Of a DNA stretch of 64,000 bases, positions 43,753-55,652 are shown piece after piece. Location of the stretch: contig JAKLMB010000001.1 of the NCBI GenBank assembly GCA_022813625.1, positions 1,426,001 through 1,490,000 of the forward strand. Direction: 5' to 3'. The stretch is from Aaosphaeria pasadenensis. Lineage: Eukaryota; Ascomycota; Dothideomycetes; Pleosporales. Position 1 is the first letter of the stretch. Each line of letters begins with the position of its first letter. The notes beneath the pieces are model-generated. The model was not told where the DNA came from. It ran no database searches and saw only the letters and a program-made list of their open reading frames with translations. Made by a program: the position numbers and the translations under genes.

Positions 43753-46700
43753 TTACTTTTTGCCTTTGGCTTTCGTAACTTTGGCGCTACCTCTCTTCTT
43801 ACGAGGAGGTTCATATTCCTCCATATAGCTATATCCCACCTCGTTTCTCATGATGCTGTTGGTCCACAGAAGGCATCGATCTGCGGTGGCTTCTGCCTGT
43901 GAATACCCCTTGGCTCTTTTCGAGACTCGCGTGCCAACTGGTTCATCAGCAGTCTTGGCTTTCTCAAGCTCTGAGAAGTGGCTGTTCATCTTAAGCATAT
44001 ACTCCGCAATCTTATCACGGCAGATTTGGAGTTCCTTGCGGAGGGCCTTCTCGCGAATGCCACGCTCATCCAACCAAGCCATGAGCTGGTCCAGTTCTTC
44101 TGGTTCATCGTAATACCCCCATTCCGTGGATGTGTTCAGATGGGTTAGACCTTCCTCTTTCTCTTTTCGTTGCGGAACAGTAAAGCCAAACTCCTCTTTG
44201 TCTTGTGATAGTGCAGGTTCTTCGAGGTTGGGTTGAAATTCGTACTCATCTGGCCCCTGTACCCATAGACGGCCATTTGCGTAACCGTAGCTGGCTGTCG
44301 AACTTGTTGGAACACCGCCGTAAGGCATGCCGTTATGCTCAAACCAATAATACTTGTTCAGGAAACGGTCCTTTCCAAGAAGCTTGCAACGATGGACCAT
44401 GGTTTCCCTCAGATCCTCGTCCAACTCATTTATGGTAGCTTCACACTCCTTCAAATCGTCCTTCTTCTTGTCGATCGCTTTTAGAAGTCTGTCCCACTCT
44501 TTCTGTTGCTTGGTCTTTGCGGCTTCGATTTTCGCTTTCTTGGCCTTTTCCTTCTTGATGGCGTCCGCTTCCCGCTTGCGCTTATTCTGTTTCGTGTGCC
44601 GAAGCTTGCGATTGCCCGATTTTTGCTCTGGTGAAGACTCGACTCCGGCGTCCGTATCTTCTTTGGTTTCGCTCAACATAGATGCGTCCTGATCTTCTTT
44701 AACAACTTCCGGTGAAGTTGGTACATTAAGCGGCAGTTGGATCTTCCGCTCGTTGTCAAGTTTAAACAGCTCGTCGGCACTATTCTAATTAGCTCTTATG
44801 GAAATAAACAGAAGAGTATGCATAGACTCACAGTTCTTTACGCCTCTTTTGGTTCTCGATCTTGTCCTTGCGGAGTCGAGTCAACTCCTGTGAGGCGGCG
44901 ACAAGCTGTTCACGGAATGTCTCCGTAGTCACAGTCAATTTCAAGACCATTTCTAGGGCGGCGATGCGTAAGTTGACGTCGAGATGCTTGTAGTTCAGGG
45001 CAATATTGTCAATAGACGGATCCTCATCAGCTGGAACCAGCTCAGCAAGTATTTGCTCACAAGTCTCTTTCTGGTACGAGTTGAAAGACAGGGCATATAG
45101 AACACCAACGAGGATGGATTGCCATCCACCCTCGCTGAAGTATCGAAGCTTGCATCGTTCAATCCAGTCGAATTCTTCCAGGAACTCCGGGGCTCTGTGG
45201 AGATCTTCGGGCTCTGGTGTCGGCGTACGTTGTTTGGCCAATGCGTTCGCTTCAGATTTCCTCATGCTGCTACGAGTTGACCGGGCTGGTGGCTCGGGCT
45301 CAGGCTCGGGCTCAGGGCTCTCGCTTTCACTCGACTCGTCCTCAGAGTCATCAGCTCCTGGAACTGAGGGAATCGATACTTGGAGCTCTCCCTCTTCATC
45401 CACGAGCTGATTCAATATGGCGCAGTGCACTTCGGCGAGAAGTTCACAGTCGACCTCCTCAGAAGTAAAGCACATTGCATCCACAAAGTCATCGATGGTG
45501 AATGAATCCAGCGCATACACACCATCATGAACGTTCAATGTCTCCCATGCACACAGAATTGGACCCACGCTCTTCATTAGAACACCCTTCTCTCTCTTTG
45601 GGGGGTCGGCACCGTTAGGTACATCGTCGCAAAGGAATTTTAATGGCGGCCGTGAGATGTTAGTTCGGGGTTGCTTTATCTTTAGATCCTCCATAGGATA
45701 CTTTATGGGCTCGAACGGCTTCGCTAATGGCGGCGTCGGTCGCTGTCGTGGCTGCTGAGCCTTTTGTCCTGATTGCGACTGTTGCTGTTCCTGCTCCTGC
45801 TGCTGAACACGCTGCATCTCCGACTGTGCTGTCTGCATTACACCATTTATGAAGGGTCGCCCGATTGGTAGATATAGCGCGTTTGTCAAAAAGGCAGGAA
45901 GATTCGAAGGAAGTATGTCCTCTGGTTTTGGGCCTGGAGGTATTATTTGCGGATGGGGCGGTTGGTGATGCGGAGGTATGCCATGGTACGGACGAGGATA
46001 TAGATTGTCGTGTCCTTGAGGCGGAAGTAAAGCAGGTGGATTGGGGTCGTGGAAGGGAAATTGAGGGTTTATTGAGAAATTGAGAAAGGCGGGATGGTGT
46101 GGCGGTAGGGCCCCTTGTCCATTGCCCAAAGCTGTACCGTTCAGAGGTCCTGTTCCATTGTGATGTAAAGCGTTGTGATGATTTGTAGAGTTTGCTGCCT
46201 TCTTCGCCGCCATTACAGCATCGCGGGTTTTGGCCTTGGGAATTGTGGTGCTAATCCGATACCGTTTCGCGAGGTGGTCCTTTACAATCCAAGGCGCACC
46301 GTTCCATGCTTCCCTTGATACGGCACTTCGTAAGAATTGCTTCAAGATCAGTTTCGAGTAAACCCTTCGGTCACGCTGTAGCTCCGCCGCCTTATAGCGA
46401 ATCAACTCTTCTCCTGATCCGTCCAGGGTGATGTGATATACAAGTGATCGAAATTGGTCGTCCGGTGCATGACTCGAGTATATGCTTTGAATCCTCGAGG
46501 TTTGATCAACAATCTGTGAAATGACCCCATATCGCTTTGTGTTTTCGTGTTCAACGGATACTCGGTCGCCAACCATATAGTGCTCTCTGAAATGCTTAGG
46601 AATTGTTAGTTATTATCCAGACGCGAAATATGTAGTAACCTACGTCGAACACGGTATTCACTGCAAACATATTAGTATGATCAACTCGCAGTGCGTGACA

Positions 46701-47314
46701 AATCAAACTTACCTAGATCGTCCATCCTCGCGGTATTTCGAAATTGCACAAATTCCAGTACACGAGACCTTAAGCCCTCAGGGAAAATACTGTTGATCTC
46801 CTTGGACGCCTCCATCTATATTCGCGTTAATGAATAACTAGATCCCAAACATGGTGTGGCTTGCAAACCTCGCTCTCTCTAGCTTCGAAATATGTGTACC
46901 CCGTGTGTCCGGTCGATTCGCATGTGAAGACTTTCTGAAATAAAGGTTAGTATATAGGAACTCAGGATGAGGGACAAATTTCGGGCGTTGGGTCGGGCGG
47001 ACGTGCCTGTGAATAGAAGTCGCGTCTGCGATGATGTCAGTGAACGGCGGAGCAATGGCGTCAAATAGGGAAGCTACCTTGCCAGGAACTTGTCATATTC
47101 CGTGAAAACCTCTCCTGTCTCCTCGATAGCCCACACCTACCCAGAAATGTCAGTCTTAGTGTGCTCGGGTCAGTGGGTAGAGAGAATGGCGCACCTCCGT
47201 CTGGTCATTGAGAGATGGAGGTAACGGCTCGAGTTTGACGGGTTTCCGCTTGAATTGAACCTGTCCAGGTCAGAAATCCTGACGTGAATTATTGTTTCCA
47301 TGTCTCCCTACCAT
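43753..47314 (-). CDS. ITC1: ISWI chromatin-remodelling subunit (WAC-DDT-WHIM protein)
   Basis: Nine coding exons (47314-47312, 47260-47195, 47136-47078, 47025-47007, 46934-46869, 46815-46713, 46660-46644, 46594-44832, 44779-43753) give 1040 residues. The first coding exon is only the ATG; splicing gives MVQFKRKPVKLEPLPPSL, matching the MVLYKRKP start of Itc1/Acf1 proteins. WAC domain about 20-120 (VWAIEETGEVFTEYDKFL, RRDFYSQKVFTCESTGHTG), DDT about 440-515 (AWETLNVHDGVYALDSFTIDDFVDAM), WHIM about 590-620, and a second WHIM/WSD block near 850-885 (NKYYWFEHNG, GRLWVQGP). The intron after exon 4 uses a GC donor. Exon 8 begins after a CTAAG acceptor, giving VFDHFREHYMVGDRV. Itc1 partners the Isw2 ATPase in nucleosome spacing and repression. 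Confidence 0.88.
46935..47006 (-). other. GC-AG intron in ITC1
   Basis: The exon ends CAG and the intron begins GCACGT; the acceptor is TTTCAG with TACTAAC upstream. Only this junction joins RRDFYSQ to KVFTCESTG in frame. Confidence 0.8.
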
Positions 47315-48442
47315 CTTCACCAAACTTCTTGGTCATAGGAATCTTCGAAAGGTGCCGAAATAGCTTCCGCGCCCGCAATCTGCGGGAGCCCTGCGGAGGT
47401 GCTGCGGAGGTGTCCCGGAGGTCTAGTCGCGTAAAACTTGATATCTGAAGGCGTTTCTGGATTGCTGTGAGGTACAATGGCTACTCCGGAACGTGTTTAA
47501 GGTGATAAATAGCTCGAATAGCGACCAGTTGTTGTCCTTCAAAAAGTTGTCGCAACCGTTCGCGGTTCCGCCTGTGCTCTCGCGACGCGTCTTGATATTT
47601 GCCAGCGCGTCCACCTGAGAACTTGAATGGTGTGTTGGTTGACGTGTAGTCGGGGGCGAGTGGAGCGATCACAATAGAAAAGAAAAGTAAGAGAGAAGGA
47701 AAGGCGAAATAGGGTAGAATCAAAGAGGTAGGGCGACACGGCCAATAGATGTGGATGACTAACGACCGGGTCCACCAACTACCCAGAGGACCATCACACA
47801 CTTCGTCAATGATGTTGCACGTTGACACAGCGGCCACCAGGGGTATTTGTACTCGTTCTGATTGCTACGAGTAGCTTAATCAGGCCAAACAACCCAAGAG
47901 ACCTTCGTGCCCAATTATACAGCTTTGTGTACTTACCCATTCACATATAACTTCACGGTGCATCGCCTCGAGCCACCACCTAGGCATATAGGTCACGATG
48001 ACCCACTACCCCAAGAGGCAAACAGGGTAAAGATATTCACCGCATCCGCCGAACGCCGTTTCCAACGATCTTGAATCACCTGAATAATCTACCTCATCTA
48101 CTATTCCATATCTCTCATACTTTTCCAGATTACCCAAATAGGAAATCCGAGATGCGCTGGATGCTGATCTTCCGCTACAAGTCTTCTGGGCTGACAGCGT
48201 GTGAGAACGAAAGGCAACCAGGGTCCATTGATCAAACTATGCAATCCTAGAGAAAATTTTCTTAACACGGGAAAGTATTTGAAGCAAGAGACATATAATA
48301 TACGCGCCATGGGTCATTACTTCAATGCCGCTGGGGCATTGGAAATCTTACCATAGAAATGATATGAATATGGCCTTCAGTGATTTATCATGATAAAACG
48401 TACATCGAAGAATCGGAAGAGAAGAACATTTAATTTTACACT
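47315..48442. other. Intergenic, promoter of ITC1
   Basis: About 1.1 kb between ALG8 and ITC1, both leftward. Open frames of about 60-118 codons near 47420-47840 lack family signatures and probably lie in the ITC1 leader or promoter. Confidence 0.55.
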
Positions 48443-50218
48443 CTAAGAATCAAGATACACTACAGAGAACCCCAGCCAGCTACCTACCACGCCAATAGCG
48501 GAGTATGTACTCGTAAACATCAGCGGTAGAAACTCAAGTCGACTACCGAATATGATTCCATGAACCAAAGAGCAGTAAGCAATCAGAGGAATCGACAACG
48601 CAATATAAATCAACGAGAAACGGTCAAGCAGAAAGATTCGAGGGTGGGGTGATCTAACACCGTTAGTGGTAATTTCAAGAGCGAGGAGAAGTTGGCACTT
48701 ACGCAGGAGCGAGGCGATCAAAAGCTATGAGAAACAAGATCAGCCATAGAATTGTGTACACGGTCTTGATGGGGAACTCGGCCGCTGTGAACAGCAAGGG
48801 GAAAAGAGAGACGTGACCTGCGACCGCGAGCGGTCTAAATGCACCAAAGTATCGACGATCGCGAAGGGCAATGAGACTAAATGGGATTATGACGATGAGA
48901 ATGGCCTTCTCATGGACGTGCCAGCCAAAAAGAAACGAGGCATAGCCACAAAGTGTGACAGCGCCGACAAATGTCTCCCAAGTTGGCTTGTAGAGTAGGC
49001 GAAGCAAGAAAGGCTGTCTAATGTCAGTCGTCAATTTTCTTGCAAATAGATTCCAACACTCACAGTTTGAAAACCTAGTGTCAATAGGAAACAGGTCAGA
49101 GGGGTAATGTCCGGTAGCACAGCGAACGAAGAATCGCCAACTAGACCTCGAGTAACGCTGTGGACAGCATTGGGGTCAACCTCCAATTTTAGGTAGGGTG
49201 CCACTGTACGAGTTAGATTGGGAGTCCATTTCAGCGATGTGAACAGCGCTTACAGTAAATTAGCACTCTATCAGTGAAAGAGTAAATTGCCCAGATGTTT
49301 GGTGCCCAATAGGCATGGCAAAGACCCCGAGAGAAAGGAAAGAGACGAGACAACAGTTGCTCGAGTTGACCCCATTTGACAAAAGGTCCGAATGCGCTGG
49401 CGAACGTGACGAATAGACCAATTGCTAGCTTGATGCAATTGAAGAATCGAATACCAATGTACGGGAATGAGGAAAATGTCTTCAGACAATACGCGCGTAG
49501 TAAGAAGACGAAGTAGGCCGGCGCTAGGTAAAGGTAGATATGCTTGAAGCAGAGCAGCGCAGCAAACAATATCCCACTCAAGAGCAATGTCGAATCGTTC
49601 CGCGCAAGGACAAGAGACAGGACGAGAATACCAAACAGGAAGCCATTGTATTGGAAATGGATATGGTCGATGATGAGTAGTCCTGGGGAGAGGAGGATGG
49701 ACAAAGCTGCAGCGTGGGCAAGAGTCTTAGACTTCGCGCCCTTCACATAAACATGCAGAGCATACACCAGTACAAGTTCTGACAGAATGACCGTAGTACG
49801 CTGGAAGTAGATGGTCTGCCAGCTGTTGTATTCTAAAGACTTGACGTTGAGCAGTGCCGGCTCGACATATGCTGCTGCTTGTGATAGTATCCATTCAAAG
49901 TAGGCGAAAAATGGAGGATAGTCCAGAGTCCACTCTGAGGTTTTCTATCCATACATTAATTGAAAAATTCAAGCAAATGATAAGTTTACGGCAGCCGAAC
50001 CTCATAATACCATTGCTTGATGGGCAGAGAATGTGTCAGCGCCAACCAATTGCGATGAACTTCAAAATCAGTCGATTTACTGTCCAGATTGTATCAGTAT
50101 TCACTCCATTAGGCAGATGTCCTTTTCCAATTACTACGTACTAACTTGGGAACAAGAGCACCTTCAGGGCCGTGGCCACAACGGCGGACTGAAAGATGGT
50201 TGGATAAACCCCCGACAT
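48443..50218 (-). CDS. ALG8: ER alpha-1,3-glucosyltransferase ALG8
   Basis: Six exons (50218-50142, 50079-50001, 49944-49254, 49203-49064, 49013-48703, 48653-48443) give 502 residues. Family stretches are all in place: STDFEVHRNWLALTHSLP, EWTLDYPPFFAYFEW, DHIHFQYNGFLFGILVLSL, FPFSRGLCHAYWAPNIWA, FLFGWHVHEKAILIVIIP and GHVSLFPLLFTAAEFPIKT. These distinguish ALG8 from its relative ALG6. The protein has about a dozen membrane spans and adds the second glucose to the dolichol-linked oligosaccharide, from dolichyl-phosphate glucose, in the ER lumen. The acidic motif in the first luminal loop (STDFEVHRNW) is the likely catalytic Asp/Glu. A GH47 mannosidase lies 8 kb away. Confidence 0.94.
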
Positions 50219-53168
50219 CCTGAAAATTCGCAACTGAGGATTGGAGGGACACGAAACATTGAGCCGAGTAGAGATTTGGACGTTGGACTAGCCAAGACGT
50301 TGCGGTCAAGCCACAAGTGGCTGAATCGAGGCACGCTAGTCGATTGCCTCCAACCACATCGAGTCCCGACATCATAGCTTGCAGTAAAATTTATGACTGA
50401 ATCATGTAGACAAGTGTACATAGATACCTATTTAATGCGCCAGAAAAGCAGCTGATCGAAAATTTGATGGTTTCCACTGCTTCTTTTGCAACGAACAACA
50501 TTCAACGCCAGGCATGAGGAAAGTCTTCCGTTCCACTACCTACAGTTCCGGCCCCTGATGTTCACACGCGCACACGCAACTCTAGGTACCCCCGGATTGA
50601 TGACATAAGAAGCCGGAGCCAGCATCGTCAGCGAAGGCCCGCCGGTGGGTGCTAGTGTTGTCTAGGTGGACATTAATCTCTCCATGACCTGTTCTTAAAT
50701 TTGGTGATCTCATATACTCCGTACTAGGCGTGTTGGATTTCTCTTCTCCTTCAATAGTACTAGAGCACTATGCAATGGAGCTTACGCCCGAACTTTTCCA
50801 GTCCAAGAGATGCATCATGTATCAGGCCAAACTATACGCGCAGACGAGATTTTATGCACGGAGTACTGTCACTGTAGTATGTAATCTGTACACAGCATCT
50901 AATACGATTATGTAGGGCATAAAGAAGGGCCGGTCAAAGGAGAACATCTCTCCCACGTGAGAAATGCGCCTCCGACTGGATCGGGGAGAAACGCTTGCCA
51001 GCCCTGAAAGGCTCCGCTGCAGTGTCAGCCCCTGACAGGAACAATGGAGAGATGCTGCAGTGCGTTCGGCGAGAGACGCCGTGGCACAGACAGTTCATGA
51101 CCCCCTTCGACCACGCTATCGCACACCTCCGCGACAATTCTGGCCGTCCGCCGCCAAGTTAGGTTCCCGTTTCTGAAGAACGGGCAACGCCATCTGCCAA
51201 ATTGGTTTGGAACCAGGCGAGGGCTAGACTTTTAGTCAGGAACGACAGGCGCAAAGCCGCAGTGGACACATAAAGAGTCTCCTTTTTTCTTGGTGGAACC
51301 AGTGGCATTCTTCCTAAAGTATCGGACCCGTAATATGTATGCGCCTACTGTGTCTTTGTCTGTCTACTGGAGCGTATTATCCGGTGCATACCTATCTGCT
51401 GGCTTCAGCGAGGTCTCTAGGCGAATCGTTGTCATGAAACGTACTACCTATATGTGAAAAGGATTAAGAACACGACGCAGTGTAGTAGATGGTCACATAG
51501 TGCGGTTCCTCAACCAGCAAACGAGATGGAACCATAAAGCGTGGCAGCTCCAGATGAATGGTAAAGCACCGACAGGCATACGTCGTATGTTATTCCTGAG
51601 GTCAAACACAATGGTGCCGGGTCTCCACGATCCACCAGCAACCGCCTCATCGCTGCAAAAACTGACTAGCGCTTGTACTGCAGGGCTGCAGGGCCGGCGC
51701 CAGAGGTGTTTGATTTGAATTTGAATGACCGACGAGCGGCATGCAGATGGGCGGCGAACGATCGGAGGACAAAGTCGACAGCGAATCATACAAGACGATA
51801 GGGGCAGAAAACAGATAGGAAAGGGATGGGAAGTTTAATTACATATGCGTGATAAAATACCATTACGAACTACTTCAAGTACCTAGCTAGTTACATATAT
51901 GCACATGGTTCAGTAATAATGATAATTAAATGATGGGTGCATGCATTTGAAGGGGAGAGGGAGTGGCTAGATTGAAGGGGTATTAGGGAGAAGAGCAAGA
52001 GAAAGAAGAAGAATTGTGTTCGAAAGAGGAACATGAGTTAACCCCGATTAAGTCGATCGCATCTCTGTTTGTTCCTCTCTATTCACACACTCTCTTCTCT
52101 TTTTGGAGTTTGTTCTCTGTTCTCTCTCTGTGTCGTGGTGTCTTTCTCTCTCTCCTGTCTCTGTTCTGTTGCCCAGACCAAAGAAAATCCAACCAATAAG
52201 AATCATCGTCCCACCGTCCATTACTAGACAACTTTCCCCCTTCCCTTTCCCGTACCGTAGTTGCCCTATTAACACCTAATACAACAGCTCGTACCTTCCC
52301 TACCTACCCTCACCCTAATAATAATACCACCTAATTACTCTTAGCCCTCGTCTCTCTTTCTACTCTCTCTCTCTCTCTCTCGCTCTCCCATTTCTCCATT
52401 CAACCTTCCTCTCCTCTCCACCGCACCTCCTACCTATCTACCTTCCTCTCTCTCCTTCTTCTATCCCATCCACTCGTTACCTCCCTTTCTATTCATCTTC
52501 GAGGGTCGTACCATACGACAAAGACAATTCGCCTCGTTGCTTGTTGCTTATTGCTTCATTCATTATTATTGTTCGCTCTTTCAAGTCCGTTCGCATCTTC
52601 ACAACAACAAGAAAGCCTCAGCGCCCAATTCTACCAAACCACACTTTCCGAGCCATCAATACCGTAATCAGCTTCGCACCTGCAATCGCTCGACACTCGC
52701 TGTCATTGCTCTTGCTCGAGAAGCTTCAATCGCTCAGAACAGCCTGCCCTCTGACTCAGACGAGATAACCCCTGTGTTGTCGTCTCTTGCGTTCTCAAAG
52801 CTCCCTCACGCTTGACCGCCTGTTGGACCCCTTTGTCGTTCCATTTGGTGCGTGTCACCTCGTATTCTGTCCTTCAATATTCATTCACCCCCCATTCATT
52901 CTTCGTTGCCATCAAGTACACTTGCTGTCTTCATCGATGCGTTGCCACAATTTCTAACTTGCAACAGATCGGACTATACAACATTTAATAGCACCTTTCT
53001 TCGCTACTGGTTGGTCCCGTTCACACAACGTCTCCGCCAGACTTGTACCTTCTGCCATATACTTTCGCTGTCCAGGTCTTGGAAGACCGGACGCAGTAAT
53101 ACACCGTCGCCACGGCTGTTCTATCTCAAAACGCGCGGGACAGCTTCCTGCCCCCGCATCTTCTCGGA
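50219..53168. other. Large intergenic region and long leader of nrd1
   Basis: About 2.95 kb. The right half (about 52000-53168) is strongly pyrimidine-rich with a CT run, and probably represents the promoter and a long 5' leader of the RRM gene. No gene is supported in the left half. Confidence 0.55.
52364..52380 (+). repeat. CT dinucleotide run
   Basis: CT repeats within a long pyrimidine tract about 0.8 kb before the RRM-protein start codon. Confidence 0.85.
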
Positions 53169-55652
53169 ATGCAGCACCACGACTCTGCCCCTAATGCCCC
53201 CAGCGGCCCCCGCCTACAGACGAGCTTTCAGAAGCAAATGAATGGTGGACATACCGGCTTCTCTCATGGAGCTTTTCATACCAACCAGCCAGGTTATGCT
53301 GATAGGCACCCCGAGAGGTCCAACATCCCTTCGATTAATACTGGCAGGCTTGCTCCCAACTCTCAAAATGGTGCAGACTTGCAGACTCCCGGGACCGGAT
53401 TCGACATGAACTTCACTCCCTTGCTCCCATCGCAACTGTTGCTAGGTAGCCCCTTTCAACCAGGTTCTCCCTCTGCCTTTGCCTCGCCACAGTACCAGAA
53501 CTTCGCCAATTTTGCCGGCCAGAATCAATCACAGCAACATCAGAACCAACCCAACCAGATGGGTAGCCCTGTGTTGCAGCAGCCACTTTCGCCTCAACTT
53601 TACCAGAATCTTGTGTCCCCCACCAGCATGAACGGTCCAGGCTTCTTCGCTGGACCTCAATCCCCCACTGGAGGTTTCTCGGGGTACGGTTCCCAGGGTC
53701 TCGGAGGGATTGGCTCATCCATGCCAATTGCTCCTGGCTTGGTATCTGGCACAAGCAGGACTGTGTACTTGGGCAACATTCCCCCTGAGACTTCTGCCGA
53801 GGAGATTCTTGGTCACGTCAGGAGCGGCCAGATTGAGTCCGTCAGGCTCCTTCCTGACAAGAACTGTGCCTTCATTTCCTTCCTTGATAGCAGCTCTGCT
53901 ACCCATTTCCATTCAGATGCTATCTTGAAGAAGCTATCCATCCGTGGGCAAGACATCAAGATCGGATGGGGAAAGCCATCCCAAGTCCCTACGTCTGTGG
54001 CTCTTGCCGTGCAGCAGTCGGGTGCTTCCCGCAATGTCTATCTCGGTAATTTGCCGGAGGATGTTTCAGAGGATGAGCTTCGCGAGGACTTGAGCAAGTT
54101 TGGCCCTATTGATACCGTCAAAATCGTAAGGGAGAAGGCAATTGGTTTCGTTCACTTCTTGTCGATTGGCAATGCTATCAAGGCTGTTGCACAGCTTCCT
54201 CAAGAGCCAAAATGGCAGGCGCCTAGGAGAGTATACTACGGTAAGGACCGATGTGCTTACGTCTCGAAGACACAGCAACAGAACGCCGCGCAGTATCTTG
54301 GAATCGCTCCAGGATATGCCCATGTCCTCAACGGAGCGGACCGCGACTTGATCTCTAATGCTCTTGCTCAGCAGTCCGTTGCAGCTGCTGCCGTAGCAAC
54401 TTCAGCTGGAGGCGTGAACAACTTGGGTAACAGGACTGTTTACCTTGGCAATATTCATCCTGAGACGACTATCGAAGAGATTTGCAACGTGGTTCGCGGT
54501 GGATTGCTCCACCACATTCGTTACATTCCGGACAAGCACATCTGCTTTGTTACTTTTATCGACCCCACTTCCGCTGCTTCGTTCTACGCCCTCAGCAACC
54601 TTCAGGGACTCATGATCCATAATCGTCGCCTAAAGATTGGTTGGGGTAAGCACTCTGGTGCTTTGCCTCCTGCCATTGCTTTGGCTGTCAGCGGCGGAGC
54701 CTCTCGCAATGTCTACATCGGCAACCTCGACGAATCATGGACGGAGGAGCGCTTGAGGCAGGATTTCTCTGAATACGGCGAAATTGAACTCGTTAACACT
54801 CTCCGCGAGAAGAGCTGTGCCTTTGTGAACTTCACAAACATTGCAAATGCCATCAAGGCCATCGAGGCTATTCGTGGACGTGAGGAGTACAAGCGATTCA
54901 AGGTGAACTTCGGCAAAGACCGATGTGGTAACCCTCCTCGTCAGATCAACTCAAACCAGGGCCAGAGCCAGCAGGCCGGCAGTGACGGTGTTCAATCGCC
55001 ATCGCCAATCAGTGGCCTACAAGCCAACCGTGGTCAACCCGGTCCTTCGGTTTCACCTACAGGCTCTGGCGCTCCTGGATCAGGCGGAAGCACCAACGGT
55101 CAATTCCCAAGCATCCAGGCTCCCACACCATCCAACATTCTAAACACCGGAAACAACAACCCGTTGATGATGTATCTCCAGGCCCAACAAAACCAGCAGC
55201 AACAGAATGATAACATGCAGCAACAACCCCAGCAACAGCAGCCGCAGCAGTCGCAACAAGCCTACCCCTCGCCGCAGGCCGCATTCTACAGTGCCGACAT
55301 GAACACCCCGCCGCCGGCTCACCAATCTCACACCGCCCATAACAGCACGTCCAGTTTCAGCCTGATCAATGGCTCCTCGAACGGAACAGGTGCTACTACG
55401 GTCGGTGGTCTGCTAGCTCCGACCAACCTCAATGCTCGTGCTCAACATTCACGTGCTGTGAGCCTTCCCGTCTTCACTCAAGGACCATTCACCCAGCCAA
55501 TTCAACAATCGCAAGCACCCCAGCAAAACTCGTTCGGTAGCCTGAGCTCTGGAATTGGTGGGTTCGGTAGCGGAAATGGAGGCTACGGTTTGGCGATCCA
55601 AGGTGACGGTGGTCTTCCAGGCTGGGCCGAAGAGGAAGTTGGTGCCCAGTAG
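53169..55652 (+). CDS. nrd1: Four-RRM RNA-binding protein (Nrd1/Msa2 type)
   Basis: One uninterrupted exon of 827 codons. A Gln/Asn/Pro-rich N terminus precedes four RRMs at about 197-267, 288-359, 422-493 and 514-583. RRM1 and RRM3 share TVYLGNI-PET--EEI, and RRM2 and RRM4 share SRNVY-GNL; the spacers KIGWGK and ALAV also repeat, so the protein is a duplicated two-RRM unit. The C-terminal 240 residues are disordered and Gln-rich. The layout matches fission yeast Nrd1, an mRNA-binding repressor of sexual differentiation that is a target of the wall-integrity MAPK. The conserved module is firm; the biological role is inferred. The long pyrimidine-rich leader suggests post-transcriptional control. 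Confidence 0.9.
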   Translation: MQHHDSAPNAPSGPRLQTSFQKQMNGGHTGFSHGAFHTNQPGYADRHPERSNIPSINTGRLAPNSQNGADLQTPGTGFDMNFTPLLPSQLLLGSPFQPGSPSAFASPQYQNFANFAGQNQSQQHQNQPNQMGSPVLQQPLSPQLYQNLVSPTSMNGPGFFAGPQSPTGGFSGYGSQGLGGIGSSMPIAPGLVSGTSRTVYLGNIPPETSAEEILGHVRSGQIESVRLLPDKNCAFISFLDSSSATHFHSDAILKKLSIRGQDIKIGWGKPSQVPTSVALAVQQSGASRNVYLGNLPEDVSEDELREDLSKFGPIDTVKIVREKAIGFVHFLSIGNAIKAVAQLPQEPKWQAPRRVYYGKDRCAYVSKTQQQNAAQYLGIAPGYAHVLNGADRDLISNALAQQSVAAAAVATSAGGVNNLGNRTVYLGNIHPETTIEEICNVVRGGLLHHIRYIPDKHICFVTFIDPTSAASFYALSNLQGLMIHNRRLKIGWGKHSGALPPAIALAVSGGASRNVYIGNLDESWTEERLRQDFSEYGEIELVNTLREKSCAFVNFTNIANAIKAIEAIRGREEYKRFKVNFGKDRCGNPPRQINSNQGQSQQAGSDGVQSPSPISGLQANRGQPGPSVSPTGSGAPGSGGSTNGQFPSIQAPTPSNILNTGNNNPLMMYLQAQQNQQQQNDNMQQQPQQQQPQQSQQAYPSPQAAFYSADMNTPPPAHQSHTAHNSTSSFSLINGSSNGTGATTVGGLLAPTNLNARAQHSRAVSLPVFTQGPFTQPIQQSQAPQQNSFGSLSSGIGGFGSGNGGYGLAIQGDGGLPGWAEEEVGAQ

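Noticed and set aside
47481..47837. 118-codon leftward open frame upstream of ITC1
   Set aside because: No recognisable motif and overlapping alternatives in other frames; more likely ITC1 promoter.
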